64,000 nucleotides of DNA from Geminicoccaceae bacterium (GTDB lineage Bacteria; Pseudomonadota; Alphaproteobacteria; Geminicoccales; Geminicoccaceae). Every line of letters starts with the position of its first letter. The stretch's first letter is position 1. Position numbers and translations under genes: made by a program. The stretch lies in the NCBI GenBank assembly GCA_028285265.1, contig JANQPX010000008.1:41662-105661 (forward strand). The letters run 5' to 3'. Below the pieces are notes generated by a model that saw only the letters and a list, made by a program, of their open reading frames with translations, was not told the origin of the DNA and made no database searches. Shown here piece by piece: positions 35,623-44,771 of the stretch.

Positions 35623-36522
35623 TCAGAGATACTCGGCCAGGGTCATGCGGCTGAGGCGGCCGATGGTGGCCATGGCGCTTTCAAGAAGGATTTGATCCCG
35701 GGAAAGCCGGGTAATGGCCTCGGTCAGATCGATGTCCTCGATTTCGCTAATCCGCACCTCGAGGTAGATTTCGGCGTCGATATGAGCCTGATTGATGCGA
35801 TCGAGTTGGTTCTGACGGACGCCAAGCTCTGCCTGGTAGTCCGACATACTGTCGATCGCTTCGTTGATCAGGCCGAGGGAGTTTTCCAGCATCGGCTCAT
35901 CGTCGATGATGTCCCCTTCGATGAGGCCCCTGAGCCCGCCGATGAGCGCCTGAAAGCCTGAACGGTCGGCGCTCATACTCGTCTCGACCTCAACATCGAT
36001 GTCGACACGCGTGCTCAGGGTAAGGCTATCACCTTGGTAGTACGTGGTGTCGGCGGTGCCGAAAGCCGTGAAGGCGGCGTCGAGCACCACAGGGGGGCGG
36101 GCCGTTTGTGAGCCGCCGAAGAGATAGCGTCCCTCGGCGTCATCATTCAAATTGGCGACGGATTGATCGAGCAAGGCTTCATACTCACCCGCCATCATGC
36201 CTGGAAATGTATTGGGATCGTTGATCCGCTGAAGGGCCAGTGTTTTCGCCCGCGTCGCGAGCTCGATCAGACCGTCGACGGCGCTTTCCATCGCGATCAG
36301 CTTCTTATCGGTCACCGTGATGTTCTGCCGGAATTGCTCGTTTTGTTTCAGGATGTCCTTGGTGTCGAGCAGGCGTTCAACATTAGGCGCCAGATCCTGG
36401 AAGCGCTCGCCGAGTTTGCCGGAGCTGATCTGTCCCTGGGCGATGCGCGTGCGTGTTTGGGTTTGCAGCATGCGCTCGGTCATAAGTTCGGACTGGGCAA
36501 AGTCACCAATGCGGCTGGTCAT
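35623..36522 (-). CDS. flgL: Hook-filament junction protein FlgL
   Basis: A 299-residue hook-associated protein 3. It has flagellin-like terminal helices: the N-terminus RIGDFAQSELMTERMLQTQTRTRIAQGQISSGK and C-terminus ILLESAMATIGRLSRMTLAEYL. The NLNDDAEGRYLFGGSQTARPPV segment near 150 is characteristic. It joins hook to filament above FlgK. The start is 11 bp after the flgK stop, with GAGGAC as ribosome site. Confidence 0.92.
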   Translation of the reverse strand: MTSRIGDFAQSELMTERMLQTQTRTRIAQGQISSGKLGERFQDLAPNVERLLDTKDILKQNEQFRQNITVTDKKLIAMESAVDGLIELATRAKTLALQRINDPNTFPGMMAGEYEALLDQSVANLNDDAEGRYLFGGSQTARPPVVLDAAFTAFGTADTTYYQGDSLTLSTRVDIDVEVETSMSADRSGFQALIGGLRGLIEGDIIDDEPMLENSLGLINEAIDSMSDYQAELGVRQNQLDRINQAHIDAEIYLEVRISEIEDIDLTEAITRLSRDQILLESAMATIGRLSRMTLAEYL

Positions 36523-36533
36523 CCGTCCTCTCC

Positions 36534-38429
36534 CTAGCGAAGTGCGTTGATGAGTTCGTCGAACATCTCATCGATGCTCGTGATCAGCCTGGCGGAGACA
36601 GAGTAGGCTTGCTGGAGCTCCATCAAGCTGGCGAGTTCCTCATCCAAATTGACACTGGTGACCGAATCGGCCTTGAAATTGATCGCCTCGGCGAGCGCGA
36701 GATCGGTCTCCACCTGGTCTTCGAAGCGGCGGGCTTCGGTCGCCGTCACCGCGACGATCTCGGCTGCGTAGCTGCTGACATCGACATTCCGCTGCGGAAG
36801 CTTGCCACGGGCAATCATTGTCTGATTGGCATTGATGGCCTCAGCGAGGGCCTTCGCACCGCGATTGTCACCGGGGCCGCCGACAGTTGCCACCAATGGT
36901 GGATTGGTGACATCGAGCTTCGCGGTACCGAGTTTGGCAGGATCCGCCATGAGATCCGATCGCACGGAGAGGTCGGTCGGAAACGGTCCGTCATTGACGT
37001 AAATGTCGTTCAAACCGAAGTAGTGGGAAAAGCCGTAATCGCGATCCCTACCTGCGGCGTCGGTCAGGGTGATGCTGCTGTCTCCTTCGGCAATCGCCAC
37101 ACCATGGCTCGTGTCAGCCAGCGTGATCTCGAGTTGGCCGTCCGTGCCGATGGAGGCTGTGCCGAGCGCGCCGAGCCCGGTATTGATCTGGGTGATCAGA
37201 TCGGTCTCGTCGGTAACCGCGCCGATGTCGATTTGAAAGGCATTGAGCGTGCTGCCATCTGCTGAGTCGATCACGGCGATGGTCGTTGTGCCGCTTCGGG
37301 TCGCACCCGCAAAGTCGGACAGGTCGGTGCGTGTGCCACTAAGCGATGACGCGAGTGGCCAGGCGACCGTATCGTTCGACGCCTCATTGAGGCCAAAGCG
37401 CAGGGCTTCGGCCAATTCATGCAGCTGATCGGTCAGATCCGGAAAGTGCTCATCCCGCATTTCGATCAGGCCTTGCAGCCGGCCACCACCGAACCGGCTG
37501 ACAATTTGCTGGTCGGCGTCGGGTGTCGCATCGCCAAGAAGTTCCGGGGTCAACCGGGCCCGAATACCGCCCGAAACCATTTCGACGCCGGCATTCGGAT
37601 CGATCGGTTCGCCGGTATCGGTGTCGATTTGATCGGGGCGAAAGATGGAAAGCGGCGTCAGATAGGCATCGGGCGTGATCTCACCGGCAGCACTGTAATA
37701 GAGAACCCGTGCGGTTGCATCGACCAAAGCTTCACCGCCAACCGTATAGACGGCGAGGGAACCATTATCCTGGTAGTAGGTGTCGATCTCGATCTTTTCG
37801 GATAGTTGCCGAAGGGCCAAATCACGCTTATCGAGAAGATCGGGATTTTGCTGGCCCGTCTTGAAGACACGAGCAATTTCGTCGTTGAGATCGTCGATCA
37901 GCACCAAGTCGGCATTGATGCTTTCGACCATGGCGGCGACGTCCCGGTTCGCCTCGCTCCGCAGGATTTGCACCCGATTCGCAAGGTTCTCGATCGTGCG
38001 AGCGGACTCGGCAGCATTGCTCAGAACATTCTGCGCTGTCGCGAGGGTCTCATGGTCGTTCGCGAAGGCCTCGATCGCGGCGGCCAAGGAACCGATACGG
38101 TTTCCGATGTCGTTGCCGGCGGCGGGATCGCTAAACGCATCTTGGGTGCGGCCAAAGTAGGTTTCGATCGCGAGAGATTTCCCGGTGATCGACGCTTGGC
38201 GACGCACTTCCGCGGTTAGAAACTCGTCGGTAATGCGCTGAACCTGCCCAATATCAACACCGGCACCGCGGCCAGCAATGATGCGCGAGTCCTGTTCTTG
38301 CTCCTTGCGGACATAGCCTTCGGTATTGGCATTAACAATGTTGTGCGCCGTCGCGTTGATCGCTGCCTGGGTGGCGTTCAATCCCGAGATTGCGCTCGTT
38401 AAGGACGTAGCAAGATTGGTGAAGGCCAT
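36534..38429 (-). CDS. flgK: Hook-associated protein FlgK
   Basis: A 631-residue hook-associated protein 1. The rod/hook-type N-terminus is ISGLNATQAAINATAHNIVNANTEGYVRKEQ (about 15-45), followed by the FlgK block ILRSEANRDVAAMVESINADL and the C-terminal LDEELASLMELQQAYSVSARLITSIDEMFDELI helix. A variable insertion with repeat-like Asp/Thr beta segments lies at about 380-480. It forms the first junction layer on the hook and needs the FlgN-type chaperone encoded just upstream. Confidence 0.94.
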   Translation of the reverse strand: MAFTNLATSLTSAISGLNATQAAINATAHNIVNANTEGYVRKEQEQDSRIIAGRGAGVDIGQVQRITDEFLTAEVRRQASITGKSLAIETYFGRTQDAFSDPAAGNDIGNRIGSLAAAIEAFANDHETLATAQNVLSNAAESARTIENLANRVQILRSEANRDVAAMVESINADLVLIDDLNDEIARVFKTGQQNPDLLDKRDLALRQLSEKIEIDTYYQDNGSLAVYTVGGEALVDATARVLYYSAAGEITPDAYLTPLSIFRPDQIDTDTGEPIDPNAGVEMVSGGIRARLTPELLGDATPDADQQIVSRFGGGRLQGLIEMRDEHFPDLTDQLHELAEALRFGLNEASNDTVAWPLASSLSGTRTDLSDFAGATRSGTTTIAVIDSADGSTLNAFQIDIGAVTDETDLITQINTGLGALGTASIGTDGQLEITLADTSHGVAIAEGDSSITLTDAAGRDRDYGFSHYFGLNDIYVNDGPFPTDLSVRSDLMADPAKLGTAKLDVTNPPLVATVGGPGDNRGAKALAEAINANQTMIARGKLPQRNVDVSSYAAEIVAVTATEARRFEDQVETDLALAEAINFKADSVTSVNLDEELASLMELQQAYSVSARLITSIDEMFDELINALR

Positions 38430-38438
38430 GGCTATTCC

Positions 38439-38873
38439 CTAGAGCTTCCGGTTGAACGCGACCGATATGACTTGGCCAGCCGCGGGCTTCGCCTCAGCGC
38501 CGGTCGCCTGGTAGCAAGGACCGCGATGCTGACGGGCGAGGGCATCACCGATATTGCGCACGACCTTCTCGACCACCGTGTGGGCGGCGGCCAGCGCCCG
38601 GACATTGCTCTGCGAGGCGTCCTGGAAGCGCCGCATGGCCCCTTCGATCTGCTCACGCACGCCGTCATCGAGGGCCGCAAAGGCTTGGGGAGCCTCACGC
38701 AGACGCATCATCTCGAGCTCATAAGCCTCGACCAGCGCTGTTTTTTCCTCTTGCAGCTCGTTCAGGTCATCCAGCCTGAAGCTGTTCAAGAGCGCCCGCT
38801 CGTGATCCATGATCTGGCCGAGGCGTTTCATGAGGGTCATCAAAATGGCCGCTTTTTCCAGGGGCTCCATCAT
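38439..38873 (-). CDS. flgN: FlgN-like flagellar export chaperone
   Basis: A 144-residue all-helical protein: LGQIMDHERALLNSFRLDDLNELQEEKTALVEAYE near the start matches the FlgN pattern, and a second long helix spans about 70-115. FlgN chaperones FlgK and FlgL. Sequence conservation in this family is low, so the call rests on helix pattern and location directly before flgK. Its ATG overlaps the flgJ stop (ATGA). Confidence 0.75.
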   Translation of the reverse strand: MMEPLEKAAILMTLMKRLGQIMDHERALLNSFRLDDLNELQEEKTALVEAYELEMMRLREAPQAFAALDDGVREQIEGAMRRFQDASQSNVRALAAAHTVVEKVVRNIGDALARQHRGPCYQATGAEAKPAAGQVISVAFNRKL

Positions 38874-39175
38874 TTGATCTCCTGGTTCTTGAGCATTTCC
38901 TGAAGGATGGAGTCGGCGACACCAACACCGCCGCTCCGGCTGATCATCTTGGCGACTTCTTTGTTGAACATGTCGCGATAAACATCGTCACCGCCTGCGA
39001 CCCCTCCGGCACCGCCGAGCTCCTGGGTCATGGTCGCGAGCATCTGGCTCAAGAAGATTGCTTCAAACTCGACCGCCGCATCTTTGGCGTGGGTTAACTC
39101 TCGGCTGTCGGCGGTCTTGGCACTGCCGACTTTCTGGGACGCAAGGACGCCGGCATTCAAAATCGGATCGTTCAT
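38870..39175 (-). CDS. flgJ: Rod-binding protein, single-domain FlgJ
   Basis: A 101-residue rod-binding domain (AAVEFEAIFLSQMLATMTQ and YRDMFNKEVAKMISRSGGVGVADSILQEML) without the C-terminal muramidase found in enterobacterial FlgJ. Short versions are usual in alphaproteobacteria, where a separate lytic enzyme does the cutting. ATG at 39175 overlaps the last base of the flgI stop and has GAGGTG before it; a GTG one codon earlier is possible. Confidence 0.88.
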   Translation of the reverse strand: MNDPILNAGVLASQKVGSAKTADSRELTHAKDAAVEFEAIFLSQMLATMTQELGGAGGVAGGDDVYRDMFNKEVAKMISRSGGVGVADSILQEMLKNQEIK

Positions 39176-40293
39176 CACATCACCTCGATTTCAGCCTGGA
39201 GGGCACCTGCGGCTTTGATTGCCTGCAGGATGCCGATGAGGTCGCGCGGGCTTACCCCGAGTGCATTGAGGCCGGTCACGAGGTCCTGCAGGCTGACCCC
39301 TGCAGGCAGGACGGCGAGCTTGGCATCGGTGGCTTCATTGACTTCGATTTCCGTGCGCGGGACGGCGACTGTCTCACCGTCAGAGAAGGGTTCCGGCTGC
39401 ACGACTTCCGGCGTTTCGGTGACGCGTACCGTGAGGTTCCCTTGGGCGACGGCGACCTCATCAATACGCACATCGCTTCCCATCACGATAATCCCTGAGC
39501 CCTCATCGATCAGAACCTTAGCCGGCTGATCGGGCTCGACAGGCAGTTGTTCGATCTGTGTCAGGAGTGCCGAAATCTTGCGCTGATAGGTGGCGGGCAC
39601 AGCAAGCTCGACGGTGGCGGAGTCGCGTGCCGTCGCAAGCCGCGCCTTCATATGGCCGTTGATGGCGGCAGCGATTCTCGATGCCGTGGTGAAATCGGGA
39701 TTGTGCAACGCGATCTTGACGCTATCCAGACGGTCGAGCTCGAAACCGATCTCGCGTTCGACAATGGCGCCGCTGGCGATTCGCGCCGACGTTGGGACGC
39801 CCTTGACGATGCTCTCAGCTTCCCCTTCCGCGGCAAAGCCACCGACCGTCAGGGCACCCTGTGCAACGGCGTAGACTTCGCCGTCGGCGCCGTGCAGCGG
39901 TGTCACCAAAAGCGTACCGCCGAGAAGCGATTTGGCATCGCCGAGCGCACTGACGGAAATGTCGACGCGGCTTCCATGTCGGGCGAACGGCGGCAAGGTC
40001 GCTGTCACCATAACGGCGGCGACGTTCTTGGTGTTGATATTTTGACCGCGCGTGCTGACCCCAAGGCGCTCGAGCATGGACTCAAGGCTTTGGGCAGTGA
40101 AGGTTGAATTTCGCAAGCTGTCGCCCGTGCCGTTAAGACCGACGACCAGGCCATACCCGACCAGCATGTTGTCACGCACGCCCTCGAATTCCGTAATGTC
40201 CTTAATGCGCGAGCGGGCATCCGATTCAGCCGAAACGAAAAGGACGAGACCAAGTGTCGAAATGCTCAAGGCGCGAAGGATATGTTGGATCAT
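39175..40293 (-). CDS. flgI: Flagellar P-ring protein FlgI
   Basis: A 372-residue periplasmic ring protein. The signal peptide (IQHILRALSISTLGLVLFVSAESDA) precedes SRIKDITEFEGVRDNMLVGYGLVVGLNGTGDS, the family start, and GVSLQDLVTGLNALGVSPRDLIGILQAIKAAGAL at the end. ATG at 40293 was chosen because it gives the signal peptide; the frame remains open to 40350 with a charged stretch. It leads the minus-strand flgI-flgJ-flgN-flgK-flgL operon and diverges from fliX. Confidence 0.93.
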   Translation of the reverse strand: MIQHILRALSISTLGLVLFVSAESDARSRIKDITEFEGVRDNMLVGYGLVVGLNGTGDSLRNSTFTAQSLESMLERLGVSTRGQNINTKNVAAVMVTATLPPFARHGSRVDISVSALGDAKSLLGGTLLVTPLHGADGEVYAVAQGALTVGGFAAEGEAESIVKGVPTSARIASGAIVEREIGFELDRLDSVKIALHNPDFTTASRIAAAINGHMKARLATARDSATVELAVPATYQRKISALLTQIEQLPVEPDQPAKVLIDEGSGIIVMGSDVRIDEVAVAQGNLTVRVTETPEVVQPEPFSDGETVAVPRTEIEVNEATDAKLAVLPAGVSLQDLVTGLNALGVSPRDLIGILQAIKAAGALQAEIEVM

Positions 40294-40427
40294 CGGGTTC
40301 AGACCTGTCAGCGATTGTCTCCGCGCCTCTTCTTGCGAGGATCGTGCCAACCGCTGAGAAATTCTCTAACAGATTGTTTTTCAAAAGTTTTTGGATATGT
40401 CTTTGTTGAATTGACCGCTGCCGAGGC

Positions 40428-40465
40428 GGCAAGTTTTGCCAGTCAAACGCGGCAAATTTTGCCGC
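40428..40465. promoter_or_regulatory. Two GC-rich palindromes, FlbD-type (ftr-like) site candidates
   Basis: GGCAAGTTTTGCC (40428-40440) and the perfect 17-nt palindrome GCGGCAAA-T-TTTGCCGC (40449-40465) lie 23 bp apart centre to centre, in the divergent flgI/fliX region. FlbD of Caulobacter, which works with FliX, binds ftr elements with a CGGC...GCCG core as I recall, so these are candidate FlbD sites. That link is inference. Confidence 0.45.
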
Positions 40466-40500
40466 TTAGACCAGAAGGTTCCGGGCAAAAAGCGACGGCG

Positions 40501-40515
40501 TTAAGCCTATGTTAA
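40501..40515 (+). promoter_or_regulatory. CtrA box TTAA-N7-TTAA
   Basis: TTAAGCCTATGTTAA followed by CC is a perfect full CtrA recognition site (TTAA, 7 nt, TTAA). It lies 123 bp before fliX and 208 bp before flgI. In Caulobacter CtrA activates early (class II) flagellar genes, including fliX. A cell-cycle or CtrA-regulated flagellar hierarchy is therefore likely in this organism. Confidence 0.65.
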
Positions 40516-40637
40516 CCCTAGTCGACAACAATGCAGGATCAGGGCGATCGGGCATGCGCGGATCGAGCGGGCCTTGGTCGCAACATGTGGGCGCGCGTGG
40601 GCACCAGGCTTGCGCTCGAAAAGAGTAGAGGCGGATC

Positions 40638-41069
40638 ATGAAGATCACGCAAACCGGATCCGGTGTTCCATCCGGACGCAGTCGAAAGGCTGGAAAGGCC
40701 GATGACGCGAGCGCCGGCCAGACCTTCAGGGCTCATATCCAAGACGGCGATACGCCGCCGTCGACCGCGTCAACGGGCGTTGCACCGCTTGCCGCGTTAA
40801 CCAGTCTGCTTGCCGTCCAAGAAGTGCCGGATCCGATCGATCCCAAGAAGCGCGCTATCCAGCATGGCGATGCGCTGTTGGACGAACTGAAGGAGCTTCA
40901 GATTGGTCTCGTCGAGGGCTGGGTGCCTGAAGATACGCTCCGCGGTCTCGCCCACATGCTCGATCAACCGAGGCCAGAAATAGATGATCCGGAACTCAAC
41001 CGTGTGCTCGACGACATCGAGTTGCGCGCCGCAGTCGAGCTTGCCAAATTCGAGCGTTCGTCATCCTAA
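40638..41069 (+). CDS. fliX: Flagellar assembly regulator FliX
   Basis: A 143-residue FliX homologue. The N-terminal 45 residues are polar and disordered; the conserved C-terminal part has GDALLDELKELQIGLVEGWVPEDTLRGLAHML (about 76-107) and ends LDDIELRAAVELAKFE. In Caulobacter FliX couples completion of the early basal body to activation of the sigma54 activator FlbD. Found only in alphaproteobacteria as far as I know. It is divergent from flgI, the same layout as Caulobacter. Confidence 0.88.
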   Translation: MKITQTGSGVPSGRSRKAGKADDASAGQTFRAHIQDGDTPPSTASTGVAPLAALTSLLAVQEVPDPIDPKKRAIQHGDALLDELKELQIGLVEGWVPEDTLRGLAHMLDQPRPEIDDPELNRVLDDIELRAAVELAKFERSSS

Positions 41070-41198
41070 TTGACCGGCGCCATTGACACCACGGCAGCGT
41101 CATCAATCCTGCACGTGTTTGCCTCTCCCAACGGATCGTGTAGGAAAACTTGAACATCGATCTATGTTTCAAGAAAACAATCCAACTGGGAGACGAGG

Positions 41199-41777
41199 AT
41201 GCGGCATGCCGCGCTTAGGCCTTTGACGATGGTCGCTACAGCCCTCTTGGTCCTGTGTTCGACGCCGATGGGATCGCATGCTTGGGCCGATCAGCGCGAT
41301 GGTCGGCTTGACCCGCTCTTCGAACGCCTGCAGGAAACCAGCGATCCCGTTGATGCCGCCTCTATTCAGCAGCAGATCTGGCAAATCTGGATCGAATCGG
41401 ACGACGCGGCTTCCAACCAATTGATGCGGCGAGGCATGGCGGCGATGGCAAGTGGCGATCCTGATTCTGCCCTGGACGCCTTCGATGAACTGGTGAGTTT
41501 GGCGCCGGACTTCGCAGAGGCCTGGAACAAGCGCGCCACCGTTTATTACCTGATGGGGCGACTTGACGAATCGGTCACCGACATTCAACAAACCCTAGAG
41601 CTCGAACCTCGACATTTTGGTGCGCTGTCTGGCTTGGCGCTGATCTACGATGCTGTTGATAAGCCTGAAGCGGCACTCCGAAGCTTAGAAGCTGCGCTCG
41701 AAATCAACCCTCATCTTCACAGTAGCCAGGAGCGTATCCGCAGTTTGCGCGAAAAAATGAAAGGGACGCGTACGTGA
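41199..41777 (+). CDS. Secreted TPR protein
   Basis: A 192-residue protein with an N-terminal signal peptide (about 1-32, MVATALLVLCSTPMGSHAWA) and three TPR motifs from about 78 to 180 (AMASGDPDSALDAFDELVSLAPDFAEAWNKRA and following). It should be periplasmic and act as a scaffold. A GGGAGACGAGG ribosome site precedes the ATG. It lies 22 bp before the Mla-type permease and may belong to that operon, but its partner is unknown. Confidence 0.8.
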   Translation: MRHAALRPLTMVATALLVLCSTPMGSHAWADQRDGRLDPLFERLQETSDPVDAASIQQQIWQIWIESDDAASNQLMRRGMAAMASGDPDSALDAFDELVSLAPDFAEAWNKRATVYYLMGRLDESVTDIQQTLELEPRHFGALSGLALIYDAVDKPEAALRSLEAALEINPHLHSSQERIRSLREKMKGTRT

Positions 41778-41799
41778 ACGCCCTCAGCATGTCGTCTCC

Positions 41800-42999
41800 A
41801 TGACAGCAGCGACGGTACTCGAGACAGCAACGTCTTCTTCAACAGGACCCATCGCGTCGCCGCAGCCGGGCGAGCTCGTTTGGAACGAAGGCAATGAGGG
41901 GCTGATTCTCCAGGCGTCCGGAGACTGGACATTTGACCATATCGCGCAGCTTGAGCGACGTCGCGCGGACCTTCTAGCCCAGGCAAAACGCCGGAGCCTT
42001 GGCACGATCAAGCTCAACGCTGACGGCGTGCACCAGATGGACACGGCTGGCGCCTGGCTGCTGAATGGATTGGAGCAGCAGCTCACGACGATTGGTTGGA
42101 CGGTGGATCTGACCCTCAATGACCGCCGTTATCAAAAGCTTCTCTCGGAAGTCAAACGCGTTTCTTTTAAAGCCCCTGTTGAGCCGGTTCCGCCCAACAG
42201 CCTGGTGCGTCTCTTGAACAGCCTCGGCAAGGCAACCTGCGATTCGATGATCCAAGGTGCTCGCCTGTTGTCGTTTTTCGGTCAGACGGTTGCTGCCTTG
42301 GTTCAGAGCCTTTTGCATCCGAGGCGGCTCAGGGTCACCTCGTTAACGCATCATCTGGAGCAAACCTGTCTAAACGCCTTGCCGATTGTCGGCCTCATCG
42401 CTTTTCTGATCGGTGTGGTCATGGCCTATCAAGGCGCTGATCAGTTGAAGCGGTTTGGCGCCGAGATCTTCACCGTCGATCTCGTTGCCGTCTCGATCCT
42501 CCGCGAAATCGGAATCCTGCTAACAGCGATTGTCGTGGCGGGGCGTTCGGGCAGTGCGTTTACCGCTGAGATTGGATCCATGGTGGTCAATCAAGAGGTC
42601 GACGCGCTGAGAACACTCGGCCTGGATCCGATTGAGGTGTTGGTCCTACCGCGCATGATCGCCCTGATGATCGCGCTGCCGTTGCTTGCGTTCGTTGCCG
42701 ACATTCTCGGGCTTGTTGGCGGTGGCCTAATGGCATGGTTCGTCCTCGACATCACACCCGGCCAGTTCATGACCCAACTGGAATCGGCCATCGTACCGGC
42801 AACATTCTGGGTCGGGATCATTAAAGCGCCGGTCTTTGCGTTCTTGATTGCCTTGGTCGGCTGCTATCAAGGCCTCCTGGTCTCCGGCAGCGCTGATAGT
42901 GTTGGCCGGCATACCACCAGTTCGGTCGTGATCAGCATCTTTCTGGTGATCGTGTTCGATGCACTGTTTTCGATCCTGTTCTCGGCACTTGGGGTCTAG
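41800..42999 (+). CDS. mlaE: MlaE-family ABC permease with N-terminal STAS domain
   Basis: A 399-residue permease. Residues about 30-130 form a STAS domain (LQASGDWTFDHIAQLERR, NADGVHQMDTAGAWLLNGLE), the job done by separate MlaB in E. coli. From about 170 the MlaE core follows with five or so helices and AEIGSMVVNQEVDALRTLGLDPIEVLVLPR, the conserved coupling segment. With MlaF and MlaD it moves phospholipids between inner and outer membranes. Fusion of STAS and permease replaces mlaB in this operon. Confidence 0.92.
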   Translation: MTAATVLETATSSSTGPIASPQPGELVWNEGNEGLILQASGDWTFDHIAQLERRRADLLAQAKRRSLGTIKLNADGVHQMDTAGAWLLNGLEQQLTTIGWTVDLTLNDRRYQKLLSEVKRVSFKAPVEPVPPNSLVRLLNSLGKATCDSMIQGARLLSFFGQTVAALVQSLLHPRRLRVTSLTHHLEQTCLNALPIVGLIAFLIGVVMAYQGADQLKRFGAEIFTVDLVAVSILREIGILLTAIVVAGRSGSAFTAEIGSMVVNQEVDALRTLGLDPIEVLVLPRMIALMIALPLLAFVADILGLVGGGLMAWFVLDITPGQFMTQLESAIVPATFWVGIIKAPVFAFLIALVGCYQGLLVSGSADSVGRHTTSSVVISIFLVIVFDALFSILFSALGV

Positions 43000-43006
43000 C
43001 GGCGAC

Positions 43007-43804
43007 ATGGACGACGTGACTGCCATCAAGATAAGAGGTTTGCGAACCCAGTTCGGCCAGCAGGTGGTACATGACGATCTCGACCTGGATATCAGGCGAG
43101 GTGAAATTCTCGGCATTGTCGGAGGTTCTGGCACCGGAAAATCGGTGTTGCTGCGTCAAATGCTTGGGCTCATGAAGCCGGCAGCCGGGCAGATCGAGGT
43201 GCTTGGCTACGATCTCGCCCGCATGGGACGCGCTGCCTGGACGAGTCTACGGGCGCGGCAAGGCGTTCTCTTTCAAGATGGCGCGCTCTTCAGCTCATTG
43301 ACCGTCGCTCAGAATGTTCAGGCGCCCATGCGCGAACGCCGGACCATCTCTCAGACGCTTTTGCGTGAACTCGCTGCCCTCAAAATCGCCCTTGCCGGGC
43401 TGCCGTCAAATGCCTGTGACAAGTATCCCTCGGAACTCTCAGGGGGCATGAGAAAACGGGCCGGATTGGCACGAGCCTTGGCACTTGATCCCGATATTCT
43501 CTTCCTCGATGAGCCGACAGCAGGCCTTGATCCGATTGGGGCAGCTGCCTTCGATCGCCTGATTAGCGGCCTCAGTCAAAGCCTTGGTTTGACGGTCGTG
43601 ATGGTTACGCATGATATCGACTCGCTGACAGCCATCGCCGACCGCATCGCGGCGTTAGTGGACAAACGGGCGATGGTTGGTACTTTGAGCCAGTTGCACG
43701 CATCAGATGACCCATGGTTGAAGAGTTACTTCTCTGGTCCGCGGGGTCGGGCGGCGATCGGGGGGATGCGGGATAACGCAGGCAACACGGATGGGCTGCA
43801 CTAG
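43007..43804 (+). CDS. mlaF: Mla lipid transport ATPase
   Basis: A 265-residue ABC ATPase: Walker A GGSGTGKS (about 40-47), Q-loop FQDGALFSSLTV, signature LSGGMRKR, Walker B ILFLDEPTAGLDP and switch His in VTHD. The FQ-x-GALF-SLTV block is specific to MlaF/Mkl proteins. ATG at 43007 lies 8 nt after the permease stop. The stop is directly followed by the mlaD ATG without a spacer. Confidence 0.93.
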   Translation: MDDVTAIKIRGLRTQFGQQVVHDDLDLDIRRGEILGIVGGSGTGKSVLLRQMLGLMKPAAGQIEVLGYDLARMGRAAWTSLRARQGVLFQDGALFSSLTVAQNVQAPMRERRTISQTLLRELAALKIALAGLPSNACDKYPSELSGGMRKRAGLARALALDPDILFLDEPTAGLDPIGAAAFDRLISGLSQSLGLTVVMVTHDIDSLTAIADRIAALVDKRAMVGTLSQLHASDDPWLKSYFSGPRGRAAIGGMRDNAGNTDGLH

Positions 43805-44764
43805 ATGGAGATTCGCGCCAGTTACATGATCGTCGGAGCGGTTGTTCTGGCGCTTGTCGCCGGTCTTGCTGGCTTTGCTGCCTGGCTGGTCAAGTCTGAC
43901 ATCGATCAGCAGTCGACCATCTATGCCATCTTCTTCGAAGGCTCGGTTACCGGGCTCCAGCAAGGAAGTCAGGTTCAGTATCGCGGCATTCCTGTTGGCA
44001 GCATCATCGACATCGGCATTGACCCCGACAATGTCGAACGCGTGCGCGTCATTGCCGAAATCGATGAGAATACGCCGATCACCAAGGACACCATCGCCAC
44101 CCTCGAACTCCAGGGCATTACGGGCATCGCCTATGTCCAGCTCCTCGGCGGCACGCAGGACAGCGCGCCACTGATCATCGACGATGACGCCAGCGGCGAT
44201 CTGCCGGTGATTGCGGCGCGGCGCTCGGCCTTGGAGCGGGTGTTCGAATCGACACCAGATTTGCTGGCCCAGGCCGTCGAGGTTGCCGATCGACTCAGCA
44301 CATTTTTGAGCGAAGACAATCTTGAAACGATCTCCGCGACACTGTCGAACGTCGAGACGTTCAGCCAAAGCCTCGCCGACAATAAGGACAGTGTCGGCGA
44401 GGTGATGAATGGCATGACGGAGACACTGAGCGAAATCAAAGACCTCGGGCGTGATCTCCGCGAGGTCTCAGGAAAGTTAGATCAACGTCTTGACGGCGTG
44501 GGTGGCGATTTGGTCAACACGCTCACCGAACTCAGTTCCGCGGCGAGCAATCTTGGTGAAGCCGCTCGAGAGCTAGACGGGATGGTCGAAGATCTGCGCA
44601 CACCGCTCAGCGATTTCAGTGGCACAGGGCTCTACGAGCTCACAAGTCTTGTCGGTGAGTCCCGGGCCTTGGTCGCAGCGCTGACACGCATTACGAAAGA
44701 GGTTGAGCGGGATCCCACCGGTTTTCTGATCGGCGGATCACGACGTGGTTTCAAAGCGGAATAA
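43805..44764 (+). CDS. mlaD: MCE-domain lipid-binding protein MlaD
   Basis: A 319-residue protein anchored by one N-terminal helix (about 8-30) with an MCE domain at about 40-118 (YAIFFEGSVTGLQQGSQVQYRGIPVGSI, ELQGITGIAYVQLLGG). The C-terminal half is a long coiled coil (about 150-290) with heptad-like SNVETFSQSLADNKDSV and LRDL segments, longer than E. coli MlaD. It would form a hexameric periplasmic ring that passes lipid to or from the permease. Confidence 0.92.
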   Translation: MEIRASYMIVGAVVLALVAGLAGFAAWLVKSDIDQQSTIYAIFFEGSVTGLQQGSQVQYRGIPVGSIIDIGIDPDNVERVRVIAEIDENTPITKDTIATLELQGITGIAYVQLLGGTQDSAPLIIDDDASGDLPVIAARRSALERVFESTPDLLAQAVEVADRLSTFLSEDNLETISATLSNVETFSQSLADNKDSVGEVMNGMTETLSEIKDLGRDLREVSGKLDQRLDGVGGDLVNTLTELSSAASNLGEAARELDGMVEDLRTPLSDFSGTGLYELTSLVGESRALVAALTRITKEVERDPTGFLIGGSRRGFKAE

Positions 44765-44771
44765 GGCTGAC

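Noticed and set aside
40428..40465. Sigma54 promoter in the GGCAA...TTGCC palindromes
   Set aside because: GG and GC are separated by 8 nt, not the 10 required.
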